From Anaerolineaceae bacterium (GTDB lineage: Bacteria; Chloroflexota; Anaerolineae; Anaerolineales; Anaerolineaceae), in the NCBI GenBank assembly GCA_017417055.1, contig JAFPZX010000136.1, forward strand, positions 1-64,000: DNA of 64,000 nt, written 5' to 3'. This document shows, one piece after another, positions 1 through 8,360 of the stretch (position 1 is the stretch's first letter; every line of letters starts with the position of its first letter). A model generated the notes under the pieces. It saw nothing but the letters and a program-made list of their open reading frames with translations. It was not told the DNA's origin and searched no databases. The translations under genes were made by a program, and so were the position numbers.

Positions 1-400
1 GACACGCGTGAGCTTGCTCAGCGCGTGTCCCCCGACTGTAAAAACAGGACGCGGGAAGAATTTTGGCAGGCAAGGCAGCGCTGCTCGCCGCGTCCTTGCG
101 AAGCACTTCCCTTCCGATGGCTTTTCTATATGATTATGTGCGACAGCCCCTTTTTTTGCGGCTGTAAAATTTTAACCAAATTCTAATATTTCCGTTATCC
201 CGCTCTCATTTCATTGCAGTATGATGATATATAAAATAATGGTAATGGTTCAATGCTGAGTCAAAGTGACCTGTTTTCGTTGACTCATTTTGAATCATTA
301 CGAATAATGCAGCAATTCAATTTCCGGTGTGCGAAACCGGGACTGTCCCCAATATTCAGCGAAATATGTGCTGCGCACATTGGGGAAAGAGGGGTAAATT
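1..400. other. Intergenic region with repeat fragments, no gene seen
   Basis: No convincing coding region. It opens with a short hairpin (arms around GACACGCG and CGCGTGTC, positions 1-29). The stretch around 104-155, containing TTTTCTATATGATTATG, recurs in diverged form at about 59063-59110. A GAGTCAAAGTGACC half-element lies at 258-287 and is annotated separately. Positions 333-350 carry GGGACTGTCCCC, a piece of the dispersed GGGGAC hairpin family. The promoter of the following gene must lie here, but I see no clear -35/-10 pair. Confidence 0.6.
258..287 (+). repeat. GAGTCA repeat, half copy
   Basis: Single left arm of the GAGTCAAAGTGACCTG...TTGACTC element that occurs as a complete double arm at 1927-1994 and 3006-3077. 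The arm is self-complementary at its ends (GAGTCAA and TTGACTC), so it can form a small hairpin by itself. Here the second arm is reduced to a TGAATCATT-like remnant. Confidence 0.75.
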
Positions 401-1255
401 ATGAGCAACACGAAAAAATTGATCATTATGGTTGTGATTCTGCTCGTCATGTCAGCAATATTTAACTTTCTGGTGAGAGGATCGATCCGATCTGCGTTTA
501 CGCTCCCATGGGCTTCCAAGGATGTTTCCAAAACCTACGAAGTCAAAGATTCTTTCAAGGAAATTGACGTGGAAACAGACGTAAGTGACATAACGATCAT
601 CCCGATTAAAAATGGAAAGGCCCGGGTTTCCCGGCAGGGAAGCAGTTCACTTACCTTTCATTTACAGACTTCCGGGAACAAGCTGACGATCAGCGATAAG
701 GACGAGCGGCTCTGGTTCCTGCGCTTTGGAACAAATATTGGAAAGACAGGACTCACGCTGTACCTGCCGGAGAAGGATTATCAGTCCCTGAAAGTCCGGA
801 CTGCAACAGGCTCTGTGAATGTACAATCCGGTTTCCACTGTGAAGATGCGGAACTGAAATCCGATACCGGTTCTGTGACGGTCTCTTCCGCTAAGTTTTC
901 GGATGATCTGGAAGTCAAGACTTCGACGGGACGGGTCAGTCTGTCTGGCATCCGGGCGGATGATCTTTCGGTAAAAACCGCTACCGGCAGCATCAAACTG
1001 AGTGATGTTATTGTCTCCGAAGGAATGGAGGTCAAGAGTGATACCGGCAGCGTGGAACTTGTGAAATGCGATGGAGCGAAGATCAAAATCAAAACAGATA
1101 CCGGACGGATATCGGGAACATTGTTGACAGGAAAAGCTTTTGATGTAAAATCCGACACCGGCAGGGTCAATATTCCGGATTCTGTGTCATTTGGCGGGAC
1201 TTGTGAGATCAAATCTGACACAGGCAGCATTACAATAGAAATCGCGGGAAAATAA
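401..1255 (+). CDS. DUF4097-family beta-strand repeat protein, membrane-anchored
   Basis: 284-residue protein with an N-terminal hydrophobic segment (about residues 5-24), likely a signal anchor, followed by a surface-exposed domain. From about residue 125 it is built of roughly 20-residue repeats with signatures such as KTATGSIKLS, KSDTGSVEL and KSDTGRVNIP. This is the typical DUF4097 right-handed beta-solenoid seen in putative adhesins and bactofilin-like surface proteins. At least seven such rungs are visible. The start at 401 is preceded by an AGAGGGG ribosome site. The gene stands alone between repeat-bearing spacers. The function of this family is not established; a surface or envelope-stress role is inference. 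Confidence 0.85.
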   Translation: MSNTKKLIIMVVILLVMSAIFNFLVRGSIRSAFTLPWASKDVSKTYEVKDSFKEIDVETDVSDITIIPIKNGKARVSRQGSSSLTFHLQTSGNKLTISDKDERLWFLRFGTNIGKTGLTLYLPEKDYQSLKVRTATGSVNVQSGFHCEDAELKSDTGSVTVSSAKFSDDLEVKTSTGRVSLSGIRADDLSVKTATGSIKLSDVIVSEGMEVKSDTGSVELVKCDGAKIKIKTDTGRISGTLLTGKAFDVKSDTGRVNIPDSVSFGGTCEIKSDTGSITIEIAGK

Positions 1256-1271
1256 ATTTAAATTTAAATTT

Positions 1272-1348
1272 TGGGACAATAGGGGACGGTTCTTAAGTGT
1301 CCCAAATTTCAAATTTGGGACACTTAAGAACCGTCCCCTATTGTCCCA
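1272..1348. repeat. Near-perfect 38-bp palindrome (REP-like hairpin)
   Basis: Two 38-base arms that are exact reverse complements around a single central C at 1310. The arms contain GGGACAATAGGGGACGG and TTAAGTGTCCC. It lies 17 bases after the stop of the DUF4097 gene, so the transcript would form a very strong hairpin, but there is no U-tract. The GGGGACGGTTC core is shared with many other hairpins in this window. Confidence 0.9.
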
Positions 1349-1392
1349 GTTTACCGCGGAATAATGATATCGGAAAGGTATATCCATTAGTT

Positions 1393-1884
1393 ATGAATGT
1401 AAGACACACGACCATGGCGGATCTGCCGGAAATCAGAGAAGTTTATGCCTACGCGCGTGAATTGATGAAAAAAAATGGGAATCCAACCCAGTGGGGTGAC
1501 AAATTCCCGCCGGAAGAAAAAATCCTTTGGGACATTGAACATGGAACAGGGTATGCTGTTGTGGATGACAACGGCGTGATTTGCGGCGTCTTCGCTTTTA
1601 TCATCGGTCCCGATCCGACTTATGCCGTGATCGAGGATGGAAAATGGCTGAACGATAACGACGAATACGGAACCATTCACCGCATTGCCACAAACGGCAA
1701 AACGCATGGCGTTTTTGACGCCTGCATTGATTATTGCCAGAGCCAAATTGGTAATTTGCGCATCGATACGCATCAGGATAACAAGGCTATGCTGCATCTG
1801 ATCACATCCCGCGGTTTTCAGCGCTGCGGGATCATCTACACCTCGGACGACGGTACGCCCCGCATCGCCTTCCAGCGCTGCTGA
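1393..1884 (+). CDS. GNAT-family N-acetyltransferase
   Basis: 163-residue protein with the layout of a GNAT acetyltransferase. The N-terminus (MNVRHTTMADLPEIREVY) is the usual first strand and helix. The central part holds the strands that would bind acetyl-CoA, around residues 99-122. The C-terminal part (residues 123-155, LRIDTHQDNKAMLHLITS) matches the typical NxxMxxLxxxxGF region. An open frame extends upstream to 1297, but that part runs through the 38-bp palindrome. ATG 1393 follows GGAAAGG at 1374-1380 and fits the family start. The acetylated substrate cannot be read from the sequence. Confidence 0.85.
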   Translation: MNVRHTTMADLPEIREVYAYARELMKKNGNPTQWGDKFPPEEKILWDIEHGTGYAVVDDNGVICGVFAFIIGPDPTYAVIEDGKWLNDNDEYGTIHRIATNGKTHGVFDACIDYCQSQIGNLRIDTHQDNKAMLHLITSRGFQRCGIIYTSDDGTPRIAFQRC

Positions 1885-1926
1885 TGAAATCGGAGCACTT
1901 AGGGATTGTCCCAAATATTGCGCTCT

Positions 1927-1994
1927 GAGTCAAAAGTGACCTGTTTTCGTTGACTCAGACTTGAGTCTCCAGAACAGGCTGTATTGACTCTTTT
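1927..1994 (+). repeat. GAGTCA double-hairpin element, copy 2
   Basis: Left arm GAGTCAAAAGTGACCTG..TTGACTC and right arm GAGTCTCCAGAACAGG..TTGACTC are imperfect reverse complements of each other, and each arm also begins and ends with GAGTCA/TGACTC. It lies between the acetyltransferase and the iminopeptidase gene. Compare the copy at 3006-3077. Confidence 0.85.
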
Positions 1995-2032
1995 CGCCAT
2001 AGATTCCGAAAAAGTTTATATCAGGAGAAAAA

Positions 2033-2914
2033 ATGAAAATAACAGAAGGTACGATTCCTTTCATGGGATTTGAGACATATTACCGAATCGCCGGTGAAGA
2101 AAATCCGGAAAAAGCGCCGCTGGTGCTGCTGCATGGCGGCCCGGGTTCCACCCATAATTATTTTGAGGTGCTTGACTTTTTTGCAGAAGAGGATCACCGT
2201 CAGCTGATCACCTATGACCAGATCGGCTGCGGCAATTCTTATGTGGAAGGGCACCCCGAGCTTTGGACAAAAGAAACCTGGGTCCAGGAGCTGATCGCGC
2301 TGCGTGAAGCGCTAAACCTTAAAGAAATTCACCTGCTCGGACAGTCCTGGGGCGGCATGCTGGCGCTGGAATATCTTTGTAATTACCCGCATGAAGGCGT
2401 GAAAAGTGTGATTCTTTCATCCACGCTGCCTTCCAGTCAGCTATGGGGTGCGGAACAGGCCCGCATGATCAAAGAACTGCCGCAGGAGATGCAGGACGCG
2501 ATCCGGCGGGCTGATGAGACCGGTGACTATGACGCGGAAGATGTCAAACAGGCGGAAGCGGAATATATGCTGCGCCATTGTTCCGGTCCATACGGGCCGG
2601 ATGCTCCGGAATGTCTGACACGGGAGAAACGTTCCGGACGGGAAGCTTATGTGACCGCCTGGGGACCGAATGAATTCACCCCGCTCGGAACCTTAAAAGA
2701 TTTTGATGTAACGGATAAGCTTCATACCATCAAAGAGCCCGCCCTGATCATCAGTGGCGGCAGTGACCTGTGCACGCCGTATATTGCCAAGGTAATGGCC
2801 GACAACATTCCCAATTCCCGCTGGGAGCTGTTCCGTACCTGCCGACACTCCTGTTATGTGGAAGACCTTCCGCGGTATTCCCGGCTGCTCAAGGAATGGC
2901 TCAACAAAAGTTAG
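2033..2914 (+). CDS. pip: Prolyl iminopeptidase (alpha/beta hydrolase)
   Basis: 293-residue cytoplasmic hydrolase of peptidase family S33, which releases N-terminal proline from short peptides. Visible motifs are the oxyanion loop LLHGGPGSTHNYF near residue 33, the nucleophile elbow GQSWGGM (Ser about residue 105), the acid in GGSDLCTPY near 245, and the histidine in CRHSCYVED near 273. Length and motif order are those of tricorn-interacting-factor-F1-like or prolyl iminopeptidases. AGGAG lies upstream of ATG 2033. The gene is monocistronic, with repeats on both sides. Exact substrate preference is inferred from the family. Confidence 0.9.
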   Translation: MKITEGTIPFMGFETYYRIAGEENPEKAPLVLLHGGPGSTHNYFEVLDFFAEEDHRQLITYDQIGCGNSYVEGHPELWTKETWVQELIALREALNLKEIHLLGQSWGGMLALEYLCNYPHEGVKSVILSSTLPSSQLWGAEQARMIKELPQEMQDAIRRADETGDYDAEDVKQAEAEYMLRHCSGPYGPDAPECLTREKRSGREAYVTAWGPNEFTPLGTLKDFDVTDKLHTIKEPALIISGGSDLCTPYIAKVMADNIPNSRWELFRTCRHSCYVEDLPRYSRLLKEWLNKS

Positions 2915-2970
2915 GAGTTTGGAGTGAGGAGTTAGGAGTGTGCAGAGTGCAGTGTGAAGTTAAGTGAAGT
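2913..2970. repeat. Heptanucleotide tandem repeat (STRR) 1
   Basis: Degenerate tandem array of period 7 starting at the stop codon of pip: GAGTTTG, GAGTGAG, GAGTTAG, GAGTGTG, CAGAGTG, CAGTGTG. It belongs to a family of 7-bp-period arrays found throughout the window. Confidence 0.85.
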
Positions 2971-3005
2971 AAATAAATAGAAGTCAGCAGGTGTTTATCA
3001 GTAAC

Positions 3006-3077
3006 GAGTCAAAGTGACCTGTTTTCGTTGACTCAATTCTGAGTCAACAGAACAGGTTGCTTTGACTCATTCTGAAT
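3006..3077 (+). repeat. GAGTCA double-hairpin element, copy 3
   Basis: Best-preserved copy. The left arm (3006-3034) begins GAGTCAAAGTGACCTG and the right arm (from 3041) begins GAGTCAACAGAACAGG. The right arm is the reverse complement of the left apart from a few positions. Each arm is bounded by GAGTCAA and TTGACTC, so both a long cruciform and two small hairpins are possible. Confidence 0.9.
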
Positions 3078-3093
3078 AGTTATAGTTTTAAAT

Positions 3094-3208
3094 TGTCAAT
3101 TGATAAAGCATAAAATTGTCAATCGATATAGTGGAAACCTGTCAAGCGATATAGCAAAAAACTGTCAATCGATATAGTGTAATACTGCCAATCGATACAA
3201 TAATGATA
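3094..3208. repeat. Five 23-bp direct repeats (iteron-like array)
   Basis: The motif TGTCAATCGATATAG begins at 3094, 3117, 3140, 3163 and 3186, so the period is exactly 23 bases five times over. The first 12-15 bases are conserved and the last 8 vary. The core TCAATCGAT contains the palindrome ATCGAT. There is no spacer heterogeneity of CRISPR type. The array sits about 300 bases upstream of the carbohydrate-binding protein gene in an AT-rich spacer. Multiple binding sites for one DNA-binding protein are the simplest reading. Confidence 0.85.
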
Positions 3209-3291
3209 GGTTGATGGTAAATTTGATAAACACTGTTTTTGTCCAGTGAATTTGGAAAAGAAAATAGTTATTATTTGAAATTTATCCTTTT

Positions 3292-3336
3292 CACTTCTTA
3301 TTTCCTACTTCTTACTTCTTATTTCTTATTTCTCTC
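3292..3336. repeat. Heptanucleotide tandem repeat (STRR) 2
   Basis: Pyrimidine-rich period-7 array: CTTATTT, CCTACTT, CTTACTT, CTTATTT, CTTATTT. It lies downstream of the 23-bp iteron array. Confidence 0.8.
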
Positions 3337-3380
3337 TAAGGTTGAATGTGTATCATCTAATGCAGCGGGGAAAGAATCCG

Positions 3381-3481
3381 CTTAGGGAAACGCTGATTAA
3401 GCTGCGTGAAGGCGAGAGGACAGTTCCCCTCGTTCCTCGGGTGAACCGTCCCTGAGGTCCAATTAATCAGTGCTTCCTTAG
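3381..3481. repeat. ~101-bp TIR element (MITE-like), copy A
   Basis: Ends are near-identical inverted repeats of CTAAGGAAGCACTGATTAA. The interior holds GAGAGGACAGTTCCCC and GGGTGAACCGTCCC, the reverse orientation of the copy at 26051-26151. No coding capacity. It lies immediately upstream of the ribosome site of the gene at 3507. Confidence 0.85.
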
Positions 3482-3506
3482 AAATCTTAAAGAAAAGGAG
3501 CCGAAA

Positions 3507-5705
3507 ATGGCTGCCGGAAAACACATTGACCGAATTTGTATAATTGCTATGATACTTGCCCTGGTGCTCACGATTCTATTCATGAACGGTGAGAAACTGG
3601 GTATTGAAAAAATAATTGATGAAGATGCTGAACTGTATTCCGACCTGGCGAATTTCACTGCCAATGACCAAAATGGAGCATGGGAAAGCGAAGACGCAAC
3701 CATCATCACATTGAATGGTAACAGCGCTGCTGTTTCCGGGACAGGCGCTTATGCCTATAACGGATCTGTGGTGATCAGCAATGCCGGATATTATGAAGTC
3801 TCCGGGACGCTGACGAACGGATATATCAGCGTGGACGCGTATGATTCCTCCAAAGTCTGGATCAAACTGAACGGCGTGAATATCAACTGTGAGGACAACG
3901 CGGCGATTCGGGTAGAACAGGCTGATAAAGTATTTTTGACGCTTGCGGAAGGCAGTGAGAATTATTTGACGAGCGGTTCGGAATTCAGTGAAGCCGCTCT
4001 TGCCGATGGGACCGGCGGTGCGGTGTTCTCGCATGATGACCTGACGATCAACGGATCTGGTTCTTTGACTATTGTCAGCGGGTATAAACACGGGATCGAT
4101 GCCAATGATGATTTGATCATCACCGGGGGAACAATCAGCGTGACTGCTCCGGGAGACGGACTGCATGCCAATGACAACCTGCGTATCATGAACGTCGAGA
4201 TCACCGTTGATGCGGAGGATGACGGATTTGCCGTCACCAATGAAGGCGGATATCTTGTAATTGAATCGGGAACGATCAATATCACCTCTGCTGACGATGC
4301 GGTTCACACCACCGGAGACATTACCATCAGCGGCGGCACGCTGAACATTTCCGCGGGTGATGACGGGATCCATTCCGATACCAATGTGCTCATCTCGGAT
4401 GGCGTTGTGCTGATCAGCGAATGTTATGAAGGGATCGAAGCGCTTACCATCGATATTGCCGGCGGGGATATCACGATTTACCCGACGGATGACGGGCTCA
4501 ACGCGAACGGCGGTTCCGATAGCTTCGGCATGATGGGTGGCGGATTCGGACGTGGCGGCTGGGGGCAAAGCACCCAAACTGTCACAGAAACTGTTTTCCC
4601 CGCTGTGACGGAAGCCACAGATGCTGAGGATGATTCGACCTGGATTCACATTAGCGGAGGAACGCTGACGATCATCAACAGTGATGGTCGTGATGCTGAT
4701 GGTATTGATACGAATGGAGATTTGATAGTCACAGGCGGAACGATCCGGGTCAGCCTGCCCGGCGGCGGAAGCAATAACGCCATTGATTACGGATCGGAAA
4801 GCGGCGGAAAAGCCACCATCAGCGGCGGGAATCTGGCTGCAGCCGGCGGCGCACAGATGGCAGAGAACTTTGATGCTGGATCCGAACAGCCGGTCATCAT
4901 GTATAACCTGACCGAAACAGTTGCGGGCGGTACGGAGGTTCTCGTCCTGGATGGGGAGGGAAATGAGATCCTCAGTTATACACCGCCGCAGAGCTTCAAT
5001 TCCATTTTCCTGAGCTGTCCGGAGATGAAGGTTGGGGAAACTTACACCGTTGTGATTGGGGAAACGGAAGAAACTTTGACATTGGAATCAGATGCTGTTA
5101 CGCTCGGCAGCGCCGGTATGGGGATGATGGGCGGCAGATTTGGACGCGGTGGGAACCGTTTTTCTCCGACTGCTACTGCGGAAGGAGAAGCAGGTGTGAT
5201 GTCCTCCTCTGACGGAATGATGGCGCCGGGCGGTATGGCTCAGGATGGAGAAATGACTGAATCTGACGGGACCTCAACGCCGGATTTAATGACGCCTCCG
5301 GATGGCGAGATGCCCGAATTCGATGGAACGATGATGCCGCAGGATGTTATGCGCGGCGGTCCGGGCGGCATGATGCCTCCGGACGGTCAAATGCCCGAAT
5401 TCGATGGAACTTCCATGCCGGGCGGCATGATGCCTCCGGATGGTACGATGCCTGATTTTGGCAGCACCATGACTCCCGGGACCGGTATGCAGGGCAGAGG
5501 CGGCGGAATGAGGCCGGATGGCATGAATGGGAATATGGGGCCGGGGTTTGACCAGCATCAGGAAACCGAAGAGCCGGAAGAAACCGCGGTTGTTTCCACC
5601 GGGAAATCGCTTTCCGAATTTGGCAAAGAAACCTGGATCCTGTTGGGATGCTCTGCGTTTGTGCTTCTTGCCGCATTATTGATTGCCAAAAAATTCAACC
5701 ATTAA
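3507..5705 (+). CDS. Large membrane-anchored carbohydrate-binding-domain protein
   Basis: 732 residues. A signal anchor (about residues 9-27) is followed by a long region rich in short beta strands (roughly 45-340 and 365-460). Phrases such as GDDGIHSDTNVLISDG, SADDAVHTTGDITIS and GRDADGIDTNGDLIVTGG recur and are typical of the DUF4353 carbohydrate-binding solenoid of anaerobic gut and digester bacteria. A Met/Gly/Pro/Asp-rich tail (about 555-690) carries repeated units like MMPPDGQMPEFDGT, and a C-terminal membrane helix ends in KKFNH. AAGGAG precedes ATG 3507. It is presumably displayed on the outside of the membrane; ligand and role are unknown. The Met-rich spacer is unusual. Confidence 0.8.
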   Translation: MAAGKHIDRICIIAMILALVLTILFMNGEKLGIEKIIDEDAELYSDLANFTANDQNGAWESEDATIITLNGNSAAVSGTGAYAYNGSVVISNAGYYEVSGTLTNGYISVDAYDSSKVWIKLNGVNINCEDNAAIRVEQADKVFLTLAEGSENYLTSGSEFSEAALADGTGGAVFSHDDLTINGSGSLTIVSGYKHGIDANDDLIITGGTISVTAPGDGLHANDNLRIMNVEITVDAEDDGFAVTNEGGYLVIESGTINITSADDAVHTTGDITISGGTLNISAGDDGIHSDTNVLISDGVVLISECYEGIEALTIDIAGGDITIYPTDDGLNANGGSDSFGMMGGGFGRGGWGQSTQTVTETVFPAVTEATDAEDDSTWIHISGGTLTIINSDGRDADGIDTNGDLIVTGGTIRVSLPGGGSNNAIDYGSESGGKATISGGNLAAAGGAQMAENFDAGSEQPVIMYNLTETVAGGTEVLVLDGEGNEILSYTPPQSFNSIFLSCPEMKVGETYTVVIGETEETLTLESDAVTLGSAGMGMMGGRFGRGGNRFSPTATAEGEAGVMSSSDGMMAPGGMAQDGEMTESDGTSTPDLMTPPDGEMPEFDGTMMPQDVMRGGPGGMMPPDGQMPEFDGTSMPGGMMPPDGTMPDFGSTMTPGTGMQGRGGGMRPDGMNGNMGPGFDQHQETEEPEETAVVSTGKSLSEFGKETWILLGCSAFVLLAALLIAKKFNH

Positions 5706-5714
5706 TTCTTTATT

Positions 5715-5756
5715 GGGGACGGTTTCGCGTTAGCGGAACTGTCCCCCCTCTTTTTT
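5715..5756 (+). terminator. Rho-independent terminator of the carbohydrate-binding protein gene
   Basis: Stem GGGGACGGTTTCGC with GCGGAACTGTCCCC (one G-T wobble and a short loop), then C and a run of T ending at 5756. The stem is the same GGGGACGGTTC/GGACTGTCCCC motif used by the dispersed repeats, so a repeat may have been recruited as terminator. Confidence 0.8.
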
Positions 5757-5861
5757 GATAACAGGGTATCTTACTTCAACATTACTTCCATGATATAAAA
5801 TCATATGTGATCCTTATATAAATAATTTTACCTTAATAAATTATTGCGTTGAAAATGTTGA

Positions 5862-8360
5862 TCACTCAATTTCAAAATATGTCTCGGATGACTGATATTG
5901 CTGATTGGGGAGTGTGAATGCGGTGCGCAGGACGTAGAGACCGGGCTCCAGGGTGGAGGCGTCCAGCGTACAGAGCTTCCACTGCCCGTTTTCGAGTGTC
6001 CCTCCGCTGCAAACTTCTCTCCATTGGGTCGGGTACATGCCTGCTCCGACGCTCACCTGCATGGATTCGGGGCCGCGGGGCAGCGATAAACGGACGATGA
6101 CATCGATTTTGCTGTTTTGCGCGAAAGATTGGAATTCCGACGGCGACTCGATCTGCACAGCGTCTGATTTTGAAGGATTGCGGATCGGATCATAGGCGCT
6201 CGGGACCTGTTCGATCCCGTTCTCTTCTGCCCAGGCGGAGGCGTCTGCCGGAAGGTTCAGGAAAACCTCATTTACCACATTTTCCGGCGGTGTATAGCGG
6301 GTGGCAAGCATACGGTTTTCCCGGTTGATGGGTACGCTGACATAAAAATCATCATATTCGTAGGGCTCATTCCCCCGCAAAAAGACGTCTGTCATGGTTT
6401 CCCGGCAGGATGCGGTCGGCAGTTTCCCTGAGGGAAGGCAGATCCGGACCTGAGAAACCCCTTCCGGCACAGTCCATCCGGAAACCAAGCGGTTCTGATG
6501 AGCCCTTTCCATCACCGAATGCCAGAGAATTTCAGCGCTGCTCTCCAGCTGGCCGCTGTCCGTTACAAAAGCTGAGATCATCCGGGATTCTGCGATCCGC
6601 ATTGCCACACTCAGTTCTTTCGTATAGCCACTGACCCATAGGCTGTTTTCACCTTCCGCTGTTCCGAGTTTGACCGCGGAAGGACGGTCCGGCAGGCTGA
6701 AGGGTCCGCTGTTATTGGAAAAGACATCGTGCACCAGGTAGGCAAGATTATCCGCAATCAAAGATTTGCTGAGCTGCGGCTGTGGATTTTCTTCTATTCC
6801 GTTTTCCCGCTCGATTTGCAGGATCGTGACAGGCCTCAGCGTTCCGACAGTTCCGCTTCCGCTTTGGCTGCCGGAATTTGCGAAGGGAATGAGCGAAAAA
6901 GCCAATTCTTCAGCGGTGTAACTGCCGCCCTGCCGCAGGACTTCGCTGTCTGTCAGCATGTGACTGTTGGAAAGACCGAACAATGCGGCATTGCGCTGCA
7001 CGGCTCCGGATCCGAATTGCCGGAGGTGTGCAGTCAGGGGACGTGGGTAATCATCTCTCAGGGCATCCCGCAGCTGTACAGGTCCGTGAAAAGGCTCTGT
7101 GCCGGTGGTTTTTTCCGTCTCGGCAGAACTGTAGATATTTTCCAGATCCCACAGCAATGTTGAGGGAGAGCTGCCGCCGCTGAAGGCAGTGAGTGCCGCA
7201 AAATAATTGATCGAGCTTCCGATGGGATAGGATTGCAGGGACGATCCGTAAAAACGCTGGTTGTCCTTATCTGCCTGCGCCTCCAGTTCAGCCAGAATCT
7301 GACCGGTTTTCACATCAAGGATGGCGATGCTTGCCGGTGTGGTGCGCAGTGCTTCGGCAGCCGAGCGGCGTTCGTCATCCGAGTAATCACTGCTCAGCGG
7401 ACAGGCTGTGTTTTCCGCCTCGTTTTCAGTTGAAGTCAAGCATCTCAGGTAGTTTTGCAGCGGCAGATCTTCTGAGGTGATGATCTTCATTCCGCCCCGT
7501 TCTACCTGTTCCCTTCCGTAAAGGAGCAGCGCCGCGTCCAATGCTTTGCGGGTGATGAGGTCCGGTTCCGCTTCATCGGCATACTGAGGCGGTTCAAAAA
7601 TGATGAAGTTGCTGTGGGCGAGTTCTTCTGCATCTTCAGCGGAGAATAAGCCTGCCTGCCGCAGTGCTGCAAGCTGGTTTAGATAAAAATCTCGCAGCGC
7701 GCCTTTAGAATCGATCGGGTTGAGCATCGGTGCGTTGATGACCGCGCTCATCAGGACACATTCGGCATCGTTCAGACTGTCTCCGGATTTATCGAGATAC
7801 AGCCGGGCAGCGGCATCCAGTCCAAAAGCCATTTGACCGAACCAGGCGCTGTTGTAATACCATTCGGTAAGCTGATCCTCCCCGTAGGTTTGTTGAACCT
7901 GATAGCTGAGCAGCCGGGTGGTGAGCTGAGGAAGACTGGAATTCTTAATCTCTTGCGTATAGATATTGTGAACCATTTCTTCAGTCATGGATGTTTTTCC
8001 GTTCCGTGTGATGCGGGAGGCTTCCAGAAATGTGCGGGGAAAGCAACCCTCTCCGTCTGTGTCACAGACTTTCAGGTCTCGGGGAGAAAAGTCTTTATAA
8101 GCGAGTGTGAAAAGCAGCGTTTCCCCATCCCGGGCATAAAAGCGGGTTGGCTGTGGTTTTGTCTCATAATAGATTCGGAATGGTTCCAGAGAGGGAAGGG
8201 ATTGAGAAAAAATCGCGAATGTCAGTCCGGAACCGGTGAGGATAATGAGAATCAGCGCGAGGGCGGTGAGCCCAAAGCCCTTCCAAAATGTAAGAAACCG
8301 GGAACCGCGCGCGGCAGTTTCCCGGTGTTTGCGGATAATGATGAATCCGGAAGGTTTCAT
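5862..8360 (-). CDS. PBP1-type bifunctional penicillin-binding protein homologue with degenerate active sites
   Basis: 832 residues if started at ATG 8360, which overlaps the rhomboid stop (ATGA). The frame stays open upstream, but only inside the rhomboid gene. There is a membrane anchor at about 30-51. A GT51-like region follows: the segment at 121-133 (GKTSMTEEMVHNI) aligns with GGSTITQQLxKN, and 168-191 (YYNSAWFGQMAFGLDAAA) aligns with the YLNxxxFG block. The EDxxFxxHxG catalytic motif is not visible. In the transpeptidase region, GSSIN at 381-385 stands where GSTFK is expected, so the SxxK lysine is replaced by Asn, and KLGT at 564-567 stands for KTGT. The C-terminal ~230 residues resemble PBP1C tails. 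Probably a structural or regulatory pseudoenzyme; that is inference. Confidence 0.75.
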   Translation of the reverse strand: MKPSGFIIIRKHRETAARGSRFLTFWKGFGLTALALILIILTGSGLTFAIFSQSLPSLEPFRIYYETKPQPTRFYARDGETLLFTLAYKDFSPRDLKVCDTDGEGCFPRTFLEASRITRNGKTSMTEEMVHNIYTQEIKNSSLPQLTTRLLSYQVQQTYGEDQLTEWYYNSAWFGQMAFGLDAAARLYLDKSGDSLNDAECVLMSAVINAPMLNPIDSKGALRDFYLNQLAALRQAGLFSAEDAEELAHSNFIIFEPPQYADEAEPDLITRKALDAALLLYGREQVERGGMKIITSEDLPLQNYLRCLTSTENEAENTACPLSSDYSDDERRSAAEALRTTPASIAILDVKTGQILAELEAQADKDNQRFYGSSLQSYPIGSSINYFAALTAFSGGSSPSTLLWDLENIYSSAETEKTTGTEPFHGPVQLRDALRDDYPRPLTAHLRQFGSGAVQRNAALFGLSNSHMLTDSEVLRQGGSYTAEELAFSLIPFANSGSQSGSGTVGTLRPVTILQIERENGIEENPQPQLSKSLIADNLAYLVHDVFSNNSGPFSLPDRPSAVKLGTAEGENSLWVSGYTKELSVAMRIAESRMISAFVTDSGQLESSAEILWHSVMERAHQNRLVSGWTVPEGVSQVRICLPSGKLPTASCRETMTDVFLRGNEPYEYDDFYVSVPINRENRMLATRYTPPENVVNEVFLNLPADASAWAEENGIEQVPSAYDPIRNPSKSDAVQIESPSEFQSFAQNSKIDVIVRLSLPRGPESMQVSVGAGMYPTQWREVCSGGTLENGQWKLCTLDASTLEPGLYVLRTAFTLPNQQYQSSETYFEIE

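Noticed and set aside
3094..3208. Possible CRISPR array
   Set aside because: Units are 23 bases with 8-base variable parts; no repeat-spacer alternation of CRISPR size and no cas genes.
3576..4649. 357-codon open frame on the minus strand
   Set aside because: Shadow of the repetitive GAT/GGC codons of the carbohydrate-binding protein; no start context and no family resemblance.
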